From the NCBI GenBank assembly GCA_031127075.1, contig JARIFA010000008.1:1-60565 (forward strand): 60,565 bases of DNA, written 5' to 3'. The translations under genes were made by a program, and so were the position numbers. This stretch comes from Gemmatimonadota bacterium (GTDB lineage Bacteria; Gemmatimonadota; Gemmatimonadetes; Gemmatimonadales; Gemmatimonadaceae). The notes under the pieces are model-generated. The model was not told where the DNA came from and searched no databases. It saw only the letters and a list, made by a program, of their open reading frames with translations. This document shows, one piece after another, positions 28,081-35,484 of the stretch. Positions within the stretch are counted from its first letter, which is position 1. Each line of letters opens with the position of its first letter.

Positions 28081-28544
28081 GGCGTCTTCTCCCGACTCGG
28101 GGCTTGGAGCATCAGGGTCTCCTGACGCGAGAATCCGAATTCATCAATCACGAGCACGACTTCCCGCGGACGGATCGCGCCGACGCGCACCCGTCCGAAG
28201 ACCGAGCCCACCCGGGCCCGATACAGCTGGGAGGTCGAGACGTCCTTCAGGAGCGCGATGGAGTTCCGACCCGCCGGGTCGATGATCACCCCGGTGAGCG
28301 CGAGATCCTCGACGAGCGGACGAATGTCCCCCGTCGCGATGAGCGAGGCGAAGGGATCGCGTCGCCCCGCCCGATTGTACGTGAACGTCTCACGGGCGAA
28401 GATGAGCCGCCCGGCGGAATCCTTTGGGAACTCCCGGAGCTTCGGTGCGGCCGGCGCGGGCGCAGCCGCAGGGGCCTGGGCCGGGAGCACCGCGGGGCAT
28501 GGCAGGATCAGGCACGCGGCGAGGAGGAGTCGGCGCACGGTCAT
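28077..28544 (-). CDS. pilP: Type IV pilus alignment protein PilP
   Basis: 155 residues. A short signal segment (RRLLLAACLILP) has a possible lipobox LAAC at Cys11, as expected for the PilP lipoprotein, though the signal is short. A Pro/Ala linker is followed by the PilP core: YNRAGRRDPFASL, LTGVIIDPAGRNSIALL, YRARVGSVFGRVRVGAIRPREVVL. It links PilNO to the PilQ secretin. Start and stop overlap the neighbours (ATGA on both sides). Confidence 0.88.
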   Translation of the reverse strand: MTVRRLLLAACLILPCPAVLPAQAPAAAPAPAAPKLREFPKDSAGRLIFARETFTYNRAGRRDPFASLIATGDIRPLVEDLALTGVIIDPAGRNSIALLKDVSTSQLYRARVGSVFGRVRVGAIRPREVVLVIDEFGFSRQETLMLQAPSREKTP

Positions 28545-29149
28545 CGCGACGCCCTCGCTGTGTCCGCGTGCGCCACGTACGTCTCGATGTCGAACGTCGC
28601 GTTGAGCTCGCGGCGGGCGGGATCGATCGGCGCCGCCGTGGCGGCGGTGCGCGCCGCCGCCTCCACGAGCGTGACGTTCGTCGGCACGATGATCCGCGGC
28701 AGCCCGCCGATGGCGGTCAGCAGTGTCGTGATCTCATGGAACGATCCGCGCACCGACATCTTGAATCGGTAGGTGTCGAACTGCGCCCCCGTGGTCGTCT
28801 GACCGGGCTGGAAGTTCGAGAATTCCAAGCCAGCCCGACGGGCGGCGACATTGATCTGATCGAGGAGCGCGGGCACCTCACTCCCCGTCGGGATCAACGT
28901 CCGGATGACCTGGAGGCTCTGCACCATCTGGTCCGCCTCGGCCCGGATCTCCGCGACCGATCCACGGGTGACGGCGGCACGGGCGCGTGTGTTCGCGGTC
29001 TCGAGCGCCTCGACCGCCGTCCGCGACTCCTGCAGTTCGAGCGCCTTCGGGCTGTACATGAAGTTCCAATACGCGACGGCCCCGACGATCCCGAGGATCC
29101 CCACGAGCAGCATCGCCTGGTCCCGCTGACTGGTCGGCATGCTAGGCAT
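28541..29149 (-). CDS. pilO: Type IV pilus inner-membrane protein PilO
   Basis: 202 residues; one N-terminal transmembrane helix (MLLVGILGIVGAVAYWNFMY), a helical segment with few breaks (about 35-85), then a ferredoxin-like C-terminal domain (LLDQINVAARRAGLEFSNF; FKMSVRGSFHEITTLLTAIG). Typical PilO architecture; it dimerises with PilN. An in-frame ATG four codons later is an alternative start. Position between pilN and pilP supports the call. Confidence 0.9.
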   Translation of the reverse strand: MPSMPTSQRDQAMLLVGILGIVGAVAYWNFMYSPKALELQESRTAVEALETANTRARAAVTRGSVAEIRAEADQMVQSLQVIRTLIPTGSEVPALLDQINVAARRAGLEFSNFQPGQTTTGAQFDTYRFKMSVRGSFHEITTLLTAIGGLPRIIVPTNVTLVEAAARTAATAAPIDPARRELNATFDIETYVAHADTARASR

Positions 29150-29152
29150 CGC

Positions 29153-29842
29153 TCATCTCACCGTGAGTGGCAGCGGCACGGTCGGCACCAGCGCCGGGTC
29201 CGGACGTTCGTAGCTCAGGTCGAGCGTGAACTCCGTGACCTCCTTCCCTTCGACCGTCGCGACCGCGGAGACGGCGAGCGTCACATTCGAGAGGAACGGA
29301 GAGTCCTCAAGCTGCTTCATGAATTGCGTCAGCGCCTGGATGTTGACGGTCACGCCGATCACGCGGATCGCGAGGGTCGGCATCTCGCCGGCCGCGAGCT
29401 GCTCGGCGGAGAGCGCCGTCGCCGCCCCGGCCGGCGCGATCGATCGCAGCCACGTATAGGTCGGGAGCGCACGGGAGACCTCGTCGAGGACGTGCGCCCA
29501 GACGAAGCGCTCCCCATCCACGGCGGCGATCACCGACATCTGACCGAGGACGGAGTCGCGGCGGGCCTCGGCCGACCGAATCTGGTTCACGACGTCCGCG
29601 TACCGCGTGCTGTCGGCCCGCGTCTGCTCGATCAGCTCGGCGAGGCGCGCAGCGGACCGCTGCTGGACGAGCGCCATCGATCCCGTGCTGACCCCGCCGA
29701 GCAGGATGCCGCCGATCGCGACCGCGAGCCACGGGTCCGTGATGGCCCTGCGCACCACGTCGAGCACGGCGGCGAGGCTCAGACCGACACCGGCGCCGCG
29801 CTTCTGCGACCGACCACCCGGCAGGAGATTGACTTCGATCAT
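29153..29842 (-). CDS. pilN: Type IV pilus assembly protein PilN
   Basis: 229 residues from ATG 29842. The first residues MIEVNLLPGG are the cytoplasmic N-terminal motif (I-N-L-L-P) by which PilN docks into PilM. One transmembrane helix (PWLAVAIGGILLGGVSTGSMAL), a coiled segment, and a periplasmic ferredoxin-like domain (LAIRVIGVTVNIQALTQFMKQLEDSPFLSNV). Ten bases after pilM. Confidence 0.93.
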   Translation of the reverse strand: MIEVNLLPGGRSQKRGAGVGLSLAAVLDVVRRAITDPWLAVAIGGILLGGVSTGSMALVQQRSAARLAELIEQTRADSTRYADVVNQIRSAEARRDSVLGQMSVIAAVDGERFVWAHVLDEVSRALPTYTWLRSIAPAGAATALSAEQLAAGEMPTLAIRVIGVTVNIQALTQFMKQLEDSPFLSNVTLAVSAVATVEGKEVTEFTLDLSYERPDPALVPTVPLPLTVR

Positions 29843-29852
29843 TGTCCGCGGC

Positions 29853-30896
29853 TCAGCTGTGCTGGCGCATGGCCAACCCGAGGGAGAGGAGGAGGAGCGG
29901 CGCGACCTCATCCGTGACCAGCGCTTCGAAGGCCCCGTCGCGGACGGTCAACCCCTCAAGCGGGTTCGCGAGGAGGACCGGGACGCCGAGTCGCGCACCG
30001 AGGACGTCGAGGAGCCCAGCTGCCCGCGCACCGCCGCCCGTGAGGTAGACACTTCGGATCTGCGCGCCCGAGCGCGAGGACGACGCGAGGAACGCCGCCG
30101 CGCGCTCGACCCCCACCGCGATCTCCTCGCCGCGAATGGCGAGCACCGCGTCCAGGTCGTCGTTACGCTGGGCGGACTCGATGATGGCCGCCGCCTGATC
30201 CCCACCGAGGCCACGATCCCGCTGCAGATCCTCGCGGAACCGACGCGTGCCGACGAGCAGGTCACGCGTGAGGACCGGCACCCCATCGTCGACGAGATTG
30301 ATGTTGGTCACGTCGTGCCCGACGTTGACGAGCGCCACCGTACCCATCATCGCCTCAGGGTGCGCGCGCTCGAAGGCGTTGTGCAGGGCGAAGGCGTCCA
30401 CGTCGATCACCGCCGGCGTGAGTCCCGCGTCCGCGAGGAGACGCATCTTCGCCTCGACGAGGTCGCGCTTCGCGGCGACGAGGAGGACCTCCATCTGGTC
30501 GGCGTCACCCTCCGGATCGAGGATCTGGAAGTCGAGCTCGACGGACTCCATATCGAAGGGCACGTGCTGCTCCGCCTCCCAGCGCATCAGCTCACGCGCC
30601 TGGGTCTCCTTCACGCGGTCGATCTGGATCTTCTTCACGATCACGTCGCGCCCCCCGACCGCCGCCACGACGCGGGGTCCCGTGACGCCGGCGGCCTGGA
30701 GCGCCGCGGTGATGGCGTCAGCGACGATCCCGCCATCCATGACCTCGCCCTCGACGATCGCGTCGGAGAGGACGGGCATCAGGGCGACGCGGACGAGCTC
30801 GGGGCCGGTCGGCGTGTGCTCGACGACGACGACCTTGATGAGGCCGGAACCGACGTCGAGCCCGATGGTGCGCTTCTTGCGGCCGAAGAGTGCCAT
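29853..30896 (-). CDS. pilM: Type IV pilus actin-like protein PilM
   Basis: 347 residues, MALFGRKKRTIGLDVGSGLIKVVVVE, the phosphate-1 motif of the FtsA/PilM actin fold. GGRDVIVKKIQIDRV, DVDAFALHNAFER, VNVGHDVTNINLVDDGVP (phosphate-2) and VYLTGGGARAAGL (adenosine motif) follow. It sits on the cytoplasmic face, binds ATP and the PilN N-terminus, and couples the motor ring to PilNO. First gene of pilMNOPQ; 45 bases from the minor-pilin gene upstream, so it may belong to the same transcript. Confidence 0.95.
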   Translation of the reverse strand: MALFGRKKRTIGLDVGSGLIKVVVVEHTPTGPELVRVALMPVLSDAIVEGEVMDGGIVADAITAALQAAGVTGPRVVAAVGGRDVIVKKIQIDRVKETQARELMRWEAEQHVPFDMESVELDFQILDPEGDADQMEVLLVAAKRDLVEAKMRLLADAGLTPAVIDVDAFALHNAFERAHPEAMMGTVALVNVGHDVTNINLVDDGVPVLTRDLLVGTRRFREDLQRDRGLGGDQAAAIIESAQRNDDLDAVLAIRGEEIAVGVERAAAFLASSSRSGAQIRSVYLTGGGARAAGLLDVLGARLGVPVLLANPLEGLTVRDGAFEALVTDEVAPLLLLSLGLAMRQHS

Positions 30897-30941
30897 TTCA
30901 ACGATAAGGGGGACTGGGTAATCAACTCGTACAATACGGCT

Positions 30942-31364
30942 TCAGCGAGCCGGAGGTAACCCGGGCAGGAGGTGTACGATCGGTCGGCCTCCGGCGTCGG
31001 TGCGCGGCGGACCAGCGGTCCCCAGCCACTCTCCCTCCTGCCAGAGTCCGCCGGCGCCCCCGACCCCCCACCGCACGCGCCAGACCCCGGTGGCCACCGC
31101 TGTCACCTCCCAGCGGCCCACGAGGCGGTTCGCCGTGAGGAGGGTCCCGGTGGTCACGGCCTCCCCGGCCGCTGGCACCACGGCCCGTTGGGCGGCTCGT
31201 TCAACTTCCGCGGCGGCAAAGTCGACGGCGACACGATTCCACGCGACTCGCGCCGCTTGCTGCGTCCACGTCAGCCACATCGCGCCCCACGCGACGAGCA
31301 CGAGGAGGACGGAGGCGACGCCGAGCACGAGGATCAGGACCGCCCCGCGCCGGCGCCTCAGCAT
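30942..31364 (-). CDS. PilX-like minor pilin / pilus accessory protein
   Basis: 140 residues from ATG 31364, overlapping the previous gene by seven bases. MLRRRRGAVLILVLGVASVLLVLVAW: a basic start and a hydrophobic helix, RGAVLILVLG resembling the N-terminus of PilX/GspK-like pseudopilins, without the usual FTLIE sequence. The rest is a small soluble domain (LTWTQQAARVAWNRVAVDFAAAEVERAAQRAV; RLVGRWEVTAVATGVWRV). The role in a minor-pilin tip is inferred from position and helix type. The frame remains open far upstream, but only as shadow of the neighbouring genes. Confidence 0.7.
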   Translation of the reverse strand: MLRRRRGAVLILVLGVASVLLVLVAWGAMWLTWTQQAARVAWNRVAVDFAAAEVERAAQRAVVPAAGEAVTTGTLLTANRLVGRWEVTAVATGVWRVRWGVGGAGGLWQEGEWLGTAGPPRTDAGGRPIVHLLPGLPPAR

Positions 31365-32047
31365 CGGCCGGCGAGCCGCCAGCGGACGGCGGTCGCCCCG
31401 GCAGGGCGCACTCCCAGTTCGAGGCCGCACACCACCTGTCGGACCTGAAATCCACCGTCCGACGGCGCGCGGATCGGCCCGGCGACCGGCTGGGCGGGCT
31501 CGCATCGCTCCGCGCAGCGGCGGACCCCGAGCATCCAGCTGCCGTCCGAGGACCGATACGGCACCAGCCGCGTCTGTGCGGTGACGCGCAGGAGGAGGCG
31601 TGCGGTGTCCGTCGCGACGCATCCAAGGCCATCGGGCACGACCCGCATCGGTTCGGCGGCTCGCCAGACCAGCGAGTCCCTGCCCTCGGTCGTCACGGTA
31701 CGCACCAAGACGACCCATCGGTCGCCCGGAGCGGGCGCCAGGACGTCGGTGCGGATGGGCGCCGCGGTGCCGTCTCGGCAGGGGATCACATCGGTGACCA
31801 GGGACACGAGGTCCACCGCCGTGTCGCCGAGCACCGCGATGACGACGGCCGCTTCGATGAGCGCGCCCGCGACCGCGAGCGCCTCCTGCGCCACCGCCTC
31901 CGCGCGCGCGTTCGCCGCCCCCACCGCCGCCGCGCGCCCCACGTGCCGAAGAAGCGCGACCGCCGCCAGCGAAAGCAGGCTGGCGATGGCGGAAGCGACC
32001 AGCAGTTCCACGAGCGACATCCCAGGCCGCGAGCGGCTCACGGGCAC
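31358..32047 (-). CDS. PilW-like prepilin with class III signal
   Basis: 229 residues, GTG start at 32047. RPGMSLVELLVASAIASLLSLAAVALL is a prepilin cleavage/methylation signal: Gly9 before Met10 and Glu14 at mature position 5. Six or more cysteines in the C-terminal half (IPCRDG, GLGCVA, RRCAERCEP, VVCGLEL) suggest disulfides. Length fits PilW/PilJ-type minor pilins. It overlaps both neighbours, as in a minor-pilin operon. Confidence 0.82.
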   Translation of the reverse strand: MPVSRSRPGMSLVELLVASAIASLLSLAAVALLRHVGRAAAVGAANARAEAVAQEALAVAGALIEAAVVIAVLGDTAVDLVSLVTDVIPCRDGTAAPIRTDVLAPAPGDRWVVLVRTVTTEGRDSLVWRAAEPMRVVPDGLGCVATDTARLLLRVTAQTRLVPYRSSDGSWMLGVRRCAERCEPAQPVAGPIRAPSDGGFQVRQVVCGLELGVRPAGATAVRWRLAGRC

Positions 32048-32385
32048 GGGAGCACGCTCCGGAGCGTCCCGCGGCGGACGGCGGCCGGCGCATCACCGGG
32101 CCACGCGATCGCGCTGAGCCGACCGCTATCGGCCCCAATCGACCAGCGGAACGTGATGCCACCGGCGCGAATCTGCGCAGGGGACGCGGGCGTCATCGCA
32201 CAGGGCGCCCGCCTGAAGCGGCGCAGCAGGTCCTCGACCTCCACGGACGCGCGACGCCATCGTGCGGAGCGCCCGGCGATGGTGACCAGGACCGTGCTCG
32301 AACGCGCGGTTGCAAGGAGCACCGCGACGGCCAGCGTGGTGGCGATGACGACCTCGATCAACGTGAAGGCCCGGCGGCGTGGCAT
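32038..32385 (-). CDS. FimT/PilV-like minor prepilin
   Basis: 115 residues. MPRRRAFTLIEVVIATTLAVAVLLATA carries the class III leader; the residue before Phe7 is Ala rather than Gly, which prepilin peptidases tolerate less well. Glu11 is mature Glu5. The body is short (RRFRRAPCAMTPASPAQIRAGG). First gene of the minor-pilin set, 65 bases beyond the terminator hairpin of pilA, so it probably has its own promoter, although none is obvious. Confidence 0.8.
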   Translation of the reverse strand: MPRRRAFTLIEVVIATTLAVAVLLATARSSTVLVTIAGRSARWRRASVEVEDLLRRFRRAPCAMTPASPAQIRAGGITFRWSIGADSGRLSAIAWPGDAPAAVRRGTLRSVLPCP

Positions 32386-32440
32386 GCCGGACGATGGGGT
32401 GATCGACCCGCGCGGCGCTCTCGGCGAACCGCGACCGGGG

Positions 32441-32483
32441 TGAAAAGATCGCGGGGGTCAGGCCGTCTGGCCTGACCCCCGCG
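32441..32483 (-). terminator. Intrinsic terminator of pilA
   Basis: Arms 32450-32464 and 32469-32483 pair perfectly over 15 bases with loop GTCT. Read on the minus strand the hairpin is followed by ATCTTTTCA. It starts 23 bases after the pilA stop and separates the pilS-to-pilA unit from the minor-pilin unit. The clearest terminator in the window. Confidence 0.85.
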
Positions 32484-32506
32484 GGTACGCAGAACGCTCC
32501 GAACTG

Positions 32507-32878
32507 TTAATTACAGAAAGGGACGCCGTCGCTGGCCGGGGTGGTCGCGGCGAAACCATAAAAGACCGTGCAGGTCAATCCGCCCGCCTTCGTGAGCTCG
32601 AAGCTGAGCGTCGTGGCGCCAGCTGCGCTCGCCGAGATGGTTACGCCGGTGGAGGGCCGCCAGCCGCCGAGACGCGACGTGTCAGCCGTATAGGACGACG
32701 AATCGCTGAAATACGTCTCCTGAGCGGACAAGAGGTTCCGGAGATCGGACTTCATCCCAGCCTGATTCGCCTTATCACGGGTCGCACCGAACTTCGGGAT
32801 GGCGATGGCGGCGAGGATGCCGATGATGACCACGACGATCAAAAGCTCGATCAGGGTAAAGCCGCGACGACGGGCCAT
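32507..32878 (-). CDS. pilA: Major type IV pilin PilA
   Basis: 123 residues from ATG 32878, with GGAGG ten bases ahead. Short leader MARRRG, cleavage before Phe7, then FTLIELLIVVVIIGILAAIA and Glu11 (mature Glu5). The globular part is small and Ser/Thr-rich (FSDSSSYTADTS; SASAAGATTLS) and two cysteines near the C-terminus (GLTCTVFYG and VPFCN) can form the C-terminal D-loop. Polymerises into the pilus fibre after processing by a prepilin peptidase not found here. Last gene of the pilS-pilR-GT2-GTC-pilA array and followed by a strong terminator. Confidence 0.95.
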   Translation of the reverse strand: MARRRGFTLIELLIVVVIIGILAAIAIPKFGATRDKANQAGMKSDLRNLLSAQETYFSDSSSYTADTSRLGGWRPSTGVTISASAAGATTLSFELTKAGGLTCTVFYGFAATTPASDGVPFCN

Positions 32879-32938
32879 CGGTCTGTGACCTCCAAAAGGG
32901 TGGCAACGGGTCAAGCACAATCTTCTTCCTTCGCAAGT

Positions 32939-34783
32939 TTAGGGCGTTTTCGTCCAGCGGGCAACCCCGGGAGACTGCTGTGCACGAGGAGCGACAACAC
33001 TACCCGGAACCGCCAGGTCCCTTGGAAAGAGCCGGCGGATCGCCCCGTCGTCATCGACCGCATACGTCAACGGCACCGCGTCCTCAGATTGGTGCAAAGC
33101 GAGCACCGAATCGCCCGTCCGCGCTAGGATGCGCAGCGGCTCCCGCTCCAACCCTGCCGCGAGCGCGTCCTGGACGACCCGCCTCCCCTCCCGCACACGC
33201 CCGAGCCGATAGAGACAGGCCACCCGAGTGAGATGGGCTGACAAGAGGGGGACGCCGAACGGTACATGCACGAGGACCTCGACCGCTTCGACACAACGCT
33301 CCTGCCGATACAGTGCTCGGCCCAAGCCGAACATGACCAGAGGATCGTTCGGGACCAGGCCATCCGCAATCCTGAAGTGGTCCTCCGCCTCCCGGACGCG
33401 ACCCACCTTCAGCAGCAACCCGCCTATCGCGCGCTCCAAGCGGAAGTTCGGCGGCGAATCGACATAACTCGCCGCGAACAGCGTGGGGGTGTCGAACCAG
33501 TCCCGCTGCCGCGTCGCGCTCCGCATCGCGAACGCGGCGACGAGGCAACCGAGCCCCAGCCCGACTCCGCGTGCCGTGAGGATCCCGACGTGTGCGCTGT
33601 ACCGTCGCCACGCGGCGTCTGCGATGAGGCCAAGCGTCACCAGCACTCCGACGCTCGGGATCAGAAGGGTCCGTTCGGCGACCAGGATCCCGGTCGGAAA
33701 CACGAGATTCGAGATCGGCAGCATGGTCAGTGGCACCCAGAGCACCGGAACCGTCGCCAGTCGTCGTCGCCACGCGAAGCGGACGGCGATGACGCCCAGC
33801 AGGGCCAGCAGCGTGACGGCCCAGACGTGGTCGAGCGAGGGTGTAGCCCGCGCCGGCAGGAAGGGCGGGGAGTAATCCGCGTAGAGCTTGAAGGGCCAGA
33901 CGAACAAGCGCGCGTACGTCGGAATGAAACCGAGGGCGACGTTCACGCGCTCCAGGGTCGTGAGCCCCGAGAGCGCGAAGTGCGGCTCATCGCCGGTCAT
34001 CCGACCGAGCACGATGAGACGGACCGCGAAATAGATGCCGGCCAGGTACCAACAGCAGCGCAACAGCACCGCCACGCGTCTGCGAAACGCTTGTGTCCAG
34101 CTCCCATGCTGCGGATGGAACCACCAAAACAGCGTCAGCAAAGCGGGAAGGACGATGCCCGACTCCTTCGACAATAAGGCGCAGACCACCCCACCGCACA
34201 CGCCGAGGACTCCAACGCGCGTCATGCGGGCCGTCGCCAGTAACGCCAGGAAGGCGAGTGAGGCCGTCATGATACCGAGGCCCGCCCAGAGCTCTGCCTG
34301 ACCGACACCGTTGGCGACCGCCTCAACGTGCACCGGGTGCGACGCCCAGAGGGCTCCGACCAGCAGGGCGGTCTGCACTCGCAGCACATACCGGGCCAAG
34401 CGAAGCACCTGCAGGGAGAGCACGGCGTAGAGCAGCAGATTCACCGCGTGAAAGACCCACGGATCCCCGGAGCCAACCCTCCACTGGAGCGCCCACGCCC
34501 CTTCAACCCAGGGACGATAAAGCGATCCTCCGGCCCCCCAGCCCCAATACGGCGTCGACAGATAGTGGAACGGCCCCTGGAGCTGAAGCACGCTGGGATT
34601 GCCTTGGATCATCACGACATCGTCGTACGCGAAGCCGTTCCCCAACCCCGTCGCCGAGCTCGCCAGCACCACCAGCACCACCAGCAGCGCGCCCCAGTCA
34701 GCCCGTCGCCACCACGGCGCCCGCTCGGCGGGGGGCCCCACGACCACGCCCCCCCCCGCGCCCACCAACTCCTCGCGCACCAT
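32939..34783 (-). CDS. GT-C type membrane glycosyltransferase with TPR domain (TMTC-like)
   Basis: 614 residues; ATG 34783 overlaps the stop of the GT2 gene by one base (TGATG). About ten transmembrane helices between residues 30 and 460, then a TPR-like region (RLERAIGGLLLKVGRVREAE; VMFGLGRALYRQERCVEAVE). FAYDDVVMI with Asp54-Asp55 in the first periplasmic loop, HPVHVEAV at 149-156 and LLSKESGIVLPAL are the pattern of TMTC/DUF1736 and related lipid-phosphate-sugar-dependent O-mannosyltransferases. It should take a sugar from a polyprenyl-phosphate carrier at the periplasmic side. Position directly before pilA suggests the pilin as acceptor (inference). Confidence 0.78.
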   Translation of the reverse strand: MVREELVGAGGGVVVGPPAERAPWWRRADWGALLVVLVVLASSATGLGNGFAYDDVVMIQGNPSVLQLQGPFHYLSTPYWGWGAGGSLYRPWVEGAWALQWRVGSGDPWVFHAVNLLLYAVLSLQVLRLARYVLRVQTALLVGALWASHPVHVEAVANGVGQAELWAGLGIMTASLAFLALLATARMTRVGVLGVCGGVVCALLSKESGIVLPALLTLFWWFHPQHGSWTQAFRRRVAVLLRCCWYLAGIYFAVRLIVLGRMTGDEPHFALSGLTTLERVNVALGFIPTYARLFVWPFKLYADYSPPFLPARATPSLDHVWAVTLLALLGVIAVRFAWRRRLATVPVLWVPLTMLPISNLVFPTGILVAERTLLIPSVGVLVTLGLIADAAWRRYSAHVGILTARGVGLGLGCLVAAFAMRSATRQRDWFDTPTLFAASYVDSPPNFRLERAIGGLLLKVGRVREAEDHFRIADGLVPNDPLVMFGLGRALYRQERCVEAVEVLVHVPFGVPLLSAHLTRVACLYRLGRVREGRRVVQDALAAGLEREPLRILARTGDSVLALHQSEDAVPLTYAVDDDGAIRRLFPRDLAVPGSVVAPRAQQSPGVARWTKTP

Positions 34784-35484
34784 CACGCCCACAAATTGAA
34801 CCGCAGGATGTGCCAGATCGCCGCGACACCATCCCGCCAACTGATCTTCTTCCCCTCGGCGTACGTCCGCCCGCTGTAGGAGATCGGCACTTCGTAGATC
34901 CGGGCCCTCGCCTGCACCAGCCGCGCCGTGACCTCGGGCTCGAAGCCAAAGCGGTCCGAGGTGAGCGGGAGCGACCGGGCAAGGTCGCCGCGGATCGCTT
35001 TGTAGCAGGTCTCCATGTCGGTGAGGTTCACGTTCGTGAGCATGTTGCTCAGCAGCGTGAGCACCTGGTTGCCGACGGAGTGCCAGAAGTAGAGCACCCG
35101 GTGCGGCCCGCCGAGGAAGCGCGACCCGAAGACGGCGTCCGCCTTCCCCGCGGCGATGGGGGCGAGGAGGCCGGGCCAGTCGACCGGATCGTATTCGAGG
35201 TCGGCGTCCTGCATGATGACGACGTCGCCGGTGCTCGCGGCGAGCGCGGTGCGGATCGCGGCTCCCTTCCCGCGGTTCCGCTCGTGCCGCACCAGCACGT
35301 CGATCCGCCCCGCGGCGTGCAACGCCGCGAGCCGCTCCCCGGTCCCGTCCGTCGAGGCGTCGTCCACGCAAACGACCTCCTTGGGGATCGGCACCGCGTG
35401 CACCGCGTCGAGGATGCGGTCGATCGTCGCCCGCTCGTTGTAGACGGGGATGAGCACCGAGAGCCGGGTGATGCCGTCGATCAC
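34783..35484 (-). CDS. Glycosyltransferase family 2, polyprenyl-phosphate sugar synthase type
   Basis: 233 residues, GTG start at 35484 overlapping pilR. LSVLIPVYNERATIDRIL, VVCVDDASTDGTGE, GKGAAIRTALAASTGDVVIM and QDADLEYDP (metal-binding DAD) are the DPM1/GtrB fold; GSRFLGG and FGFEPEVTARLV complete it. There is no C-terminal transmembrane pair, so it is like soluble DPM1 or a truncated GtrB. Likely transfers a sugar from a nucleotide donor to polyprenyl phosphate, supplying the membrane enzyme encoded next. Confidence 0.88.
   Translation of the reverse strand: MIDGITRLSVLIPVYNERATIDRILDAVHAVPIPKEVVCVDDASTDGTGERLAALHAAGRIDVLVRHERNRGKGAAIRTALAASTGDVVIMQDADLEYDPVDWPGLLAPIAAGKADAVFGSRFLGGPHRVLYFWHSVGNQVLTLLSNMLTNVNLTDMETCYKAIRGDLARSLPLTSDRFGFEPEVTARLVQARARIYEVPISYSGRTYAEGKKISWRDGVAAIWHILRFNLWA

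Noticed and set aside
30942-32162. A 406-codon frame covering the PilX-like gene
   Set aside because: Before ATG 31364 the translation is low-complexity Gly/Arg/Ala and overlaps two better genes; only the last 140 residues have a coherent helix and domain.
32879-33040. Sigma54 -24/-12 element before pilA
   Set aside because: I looked for GG-N10-GC with TGGCAC/TTGC context on the minus strand in this stretch, including the end of the GT-C gene, and found none, although PilR is a sigma54 activator.
32939-35371. An 810-codon frame that would fuse extra sequence to the GT-C protein
   Set aside because: Upstream of ATG 34783 it is the shadow of the GT2 gene, which has clear family motifs in its own frame.
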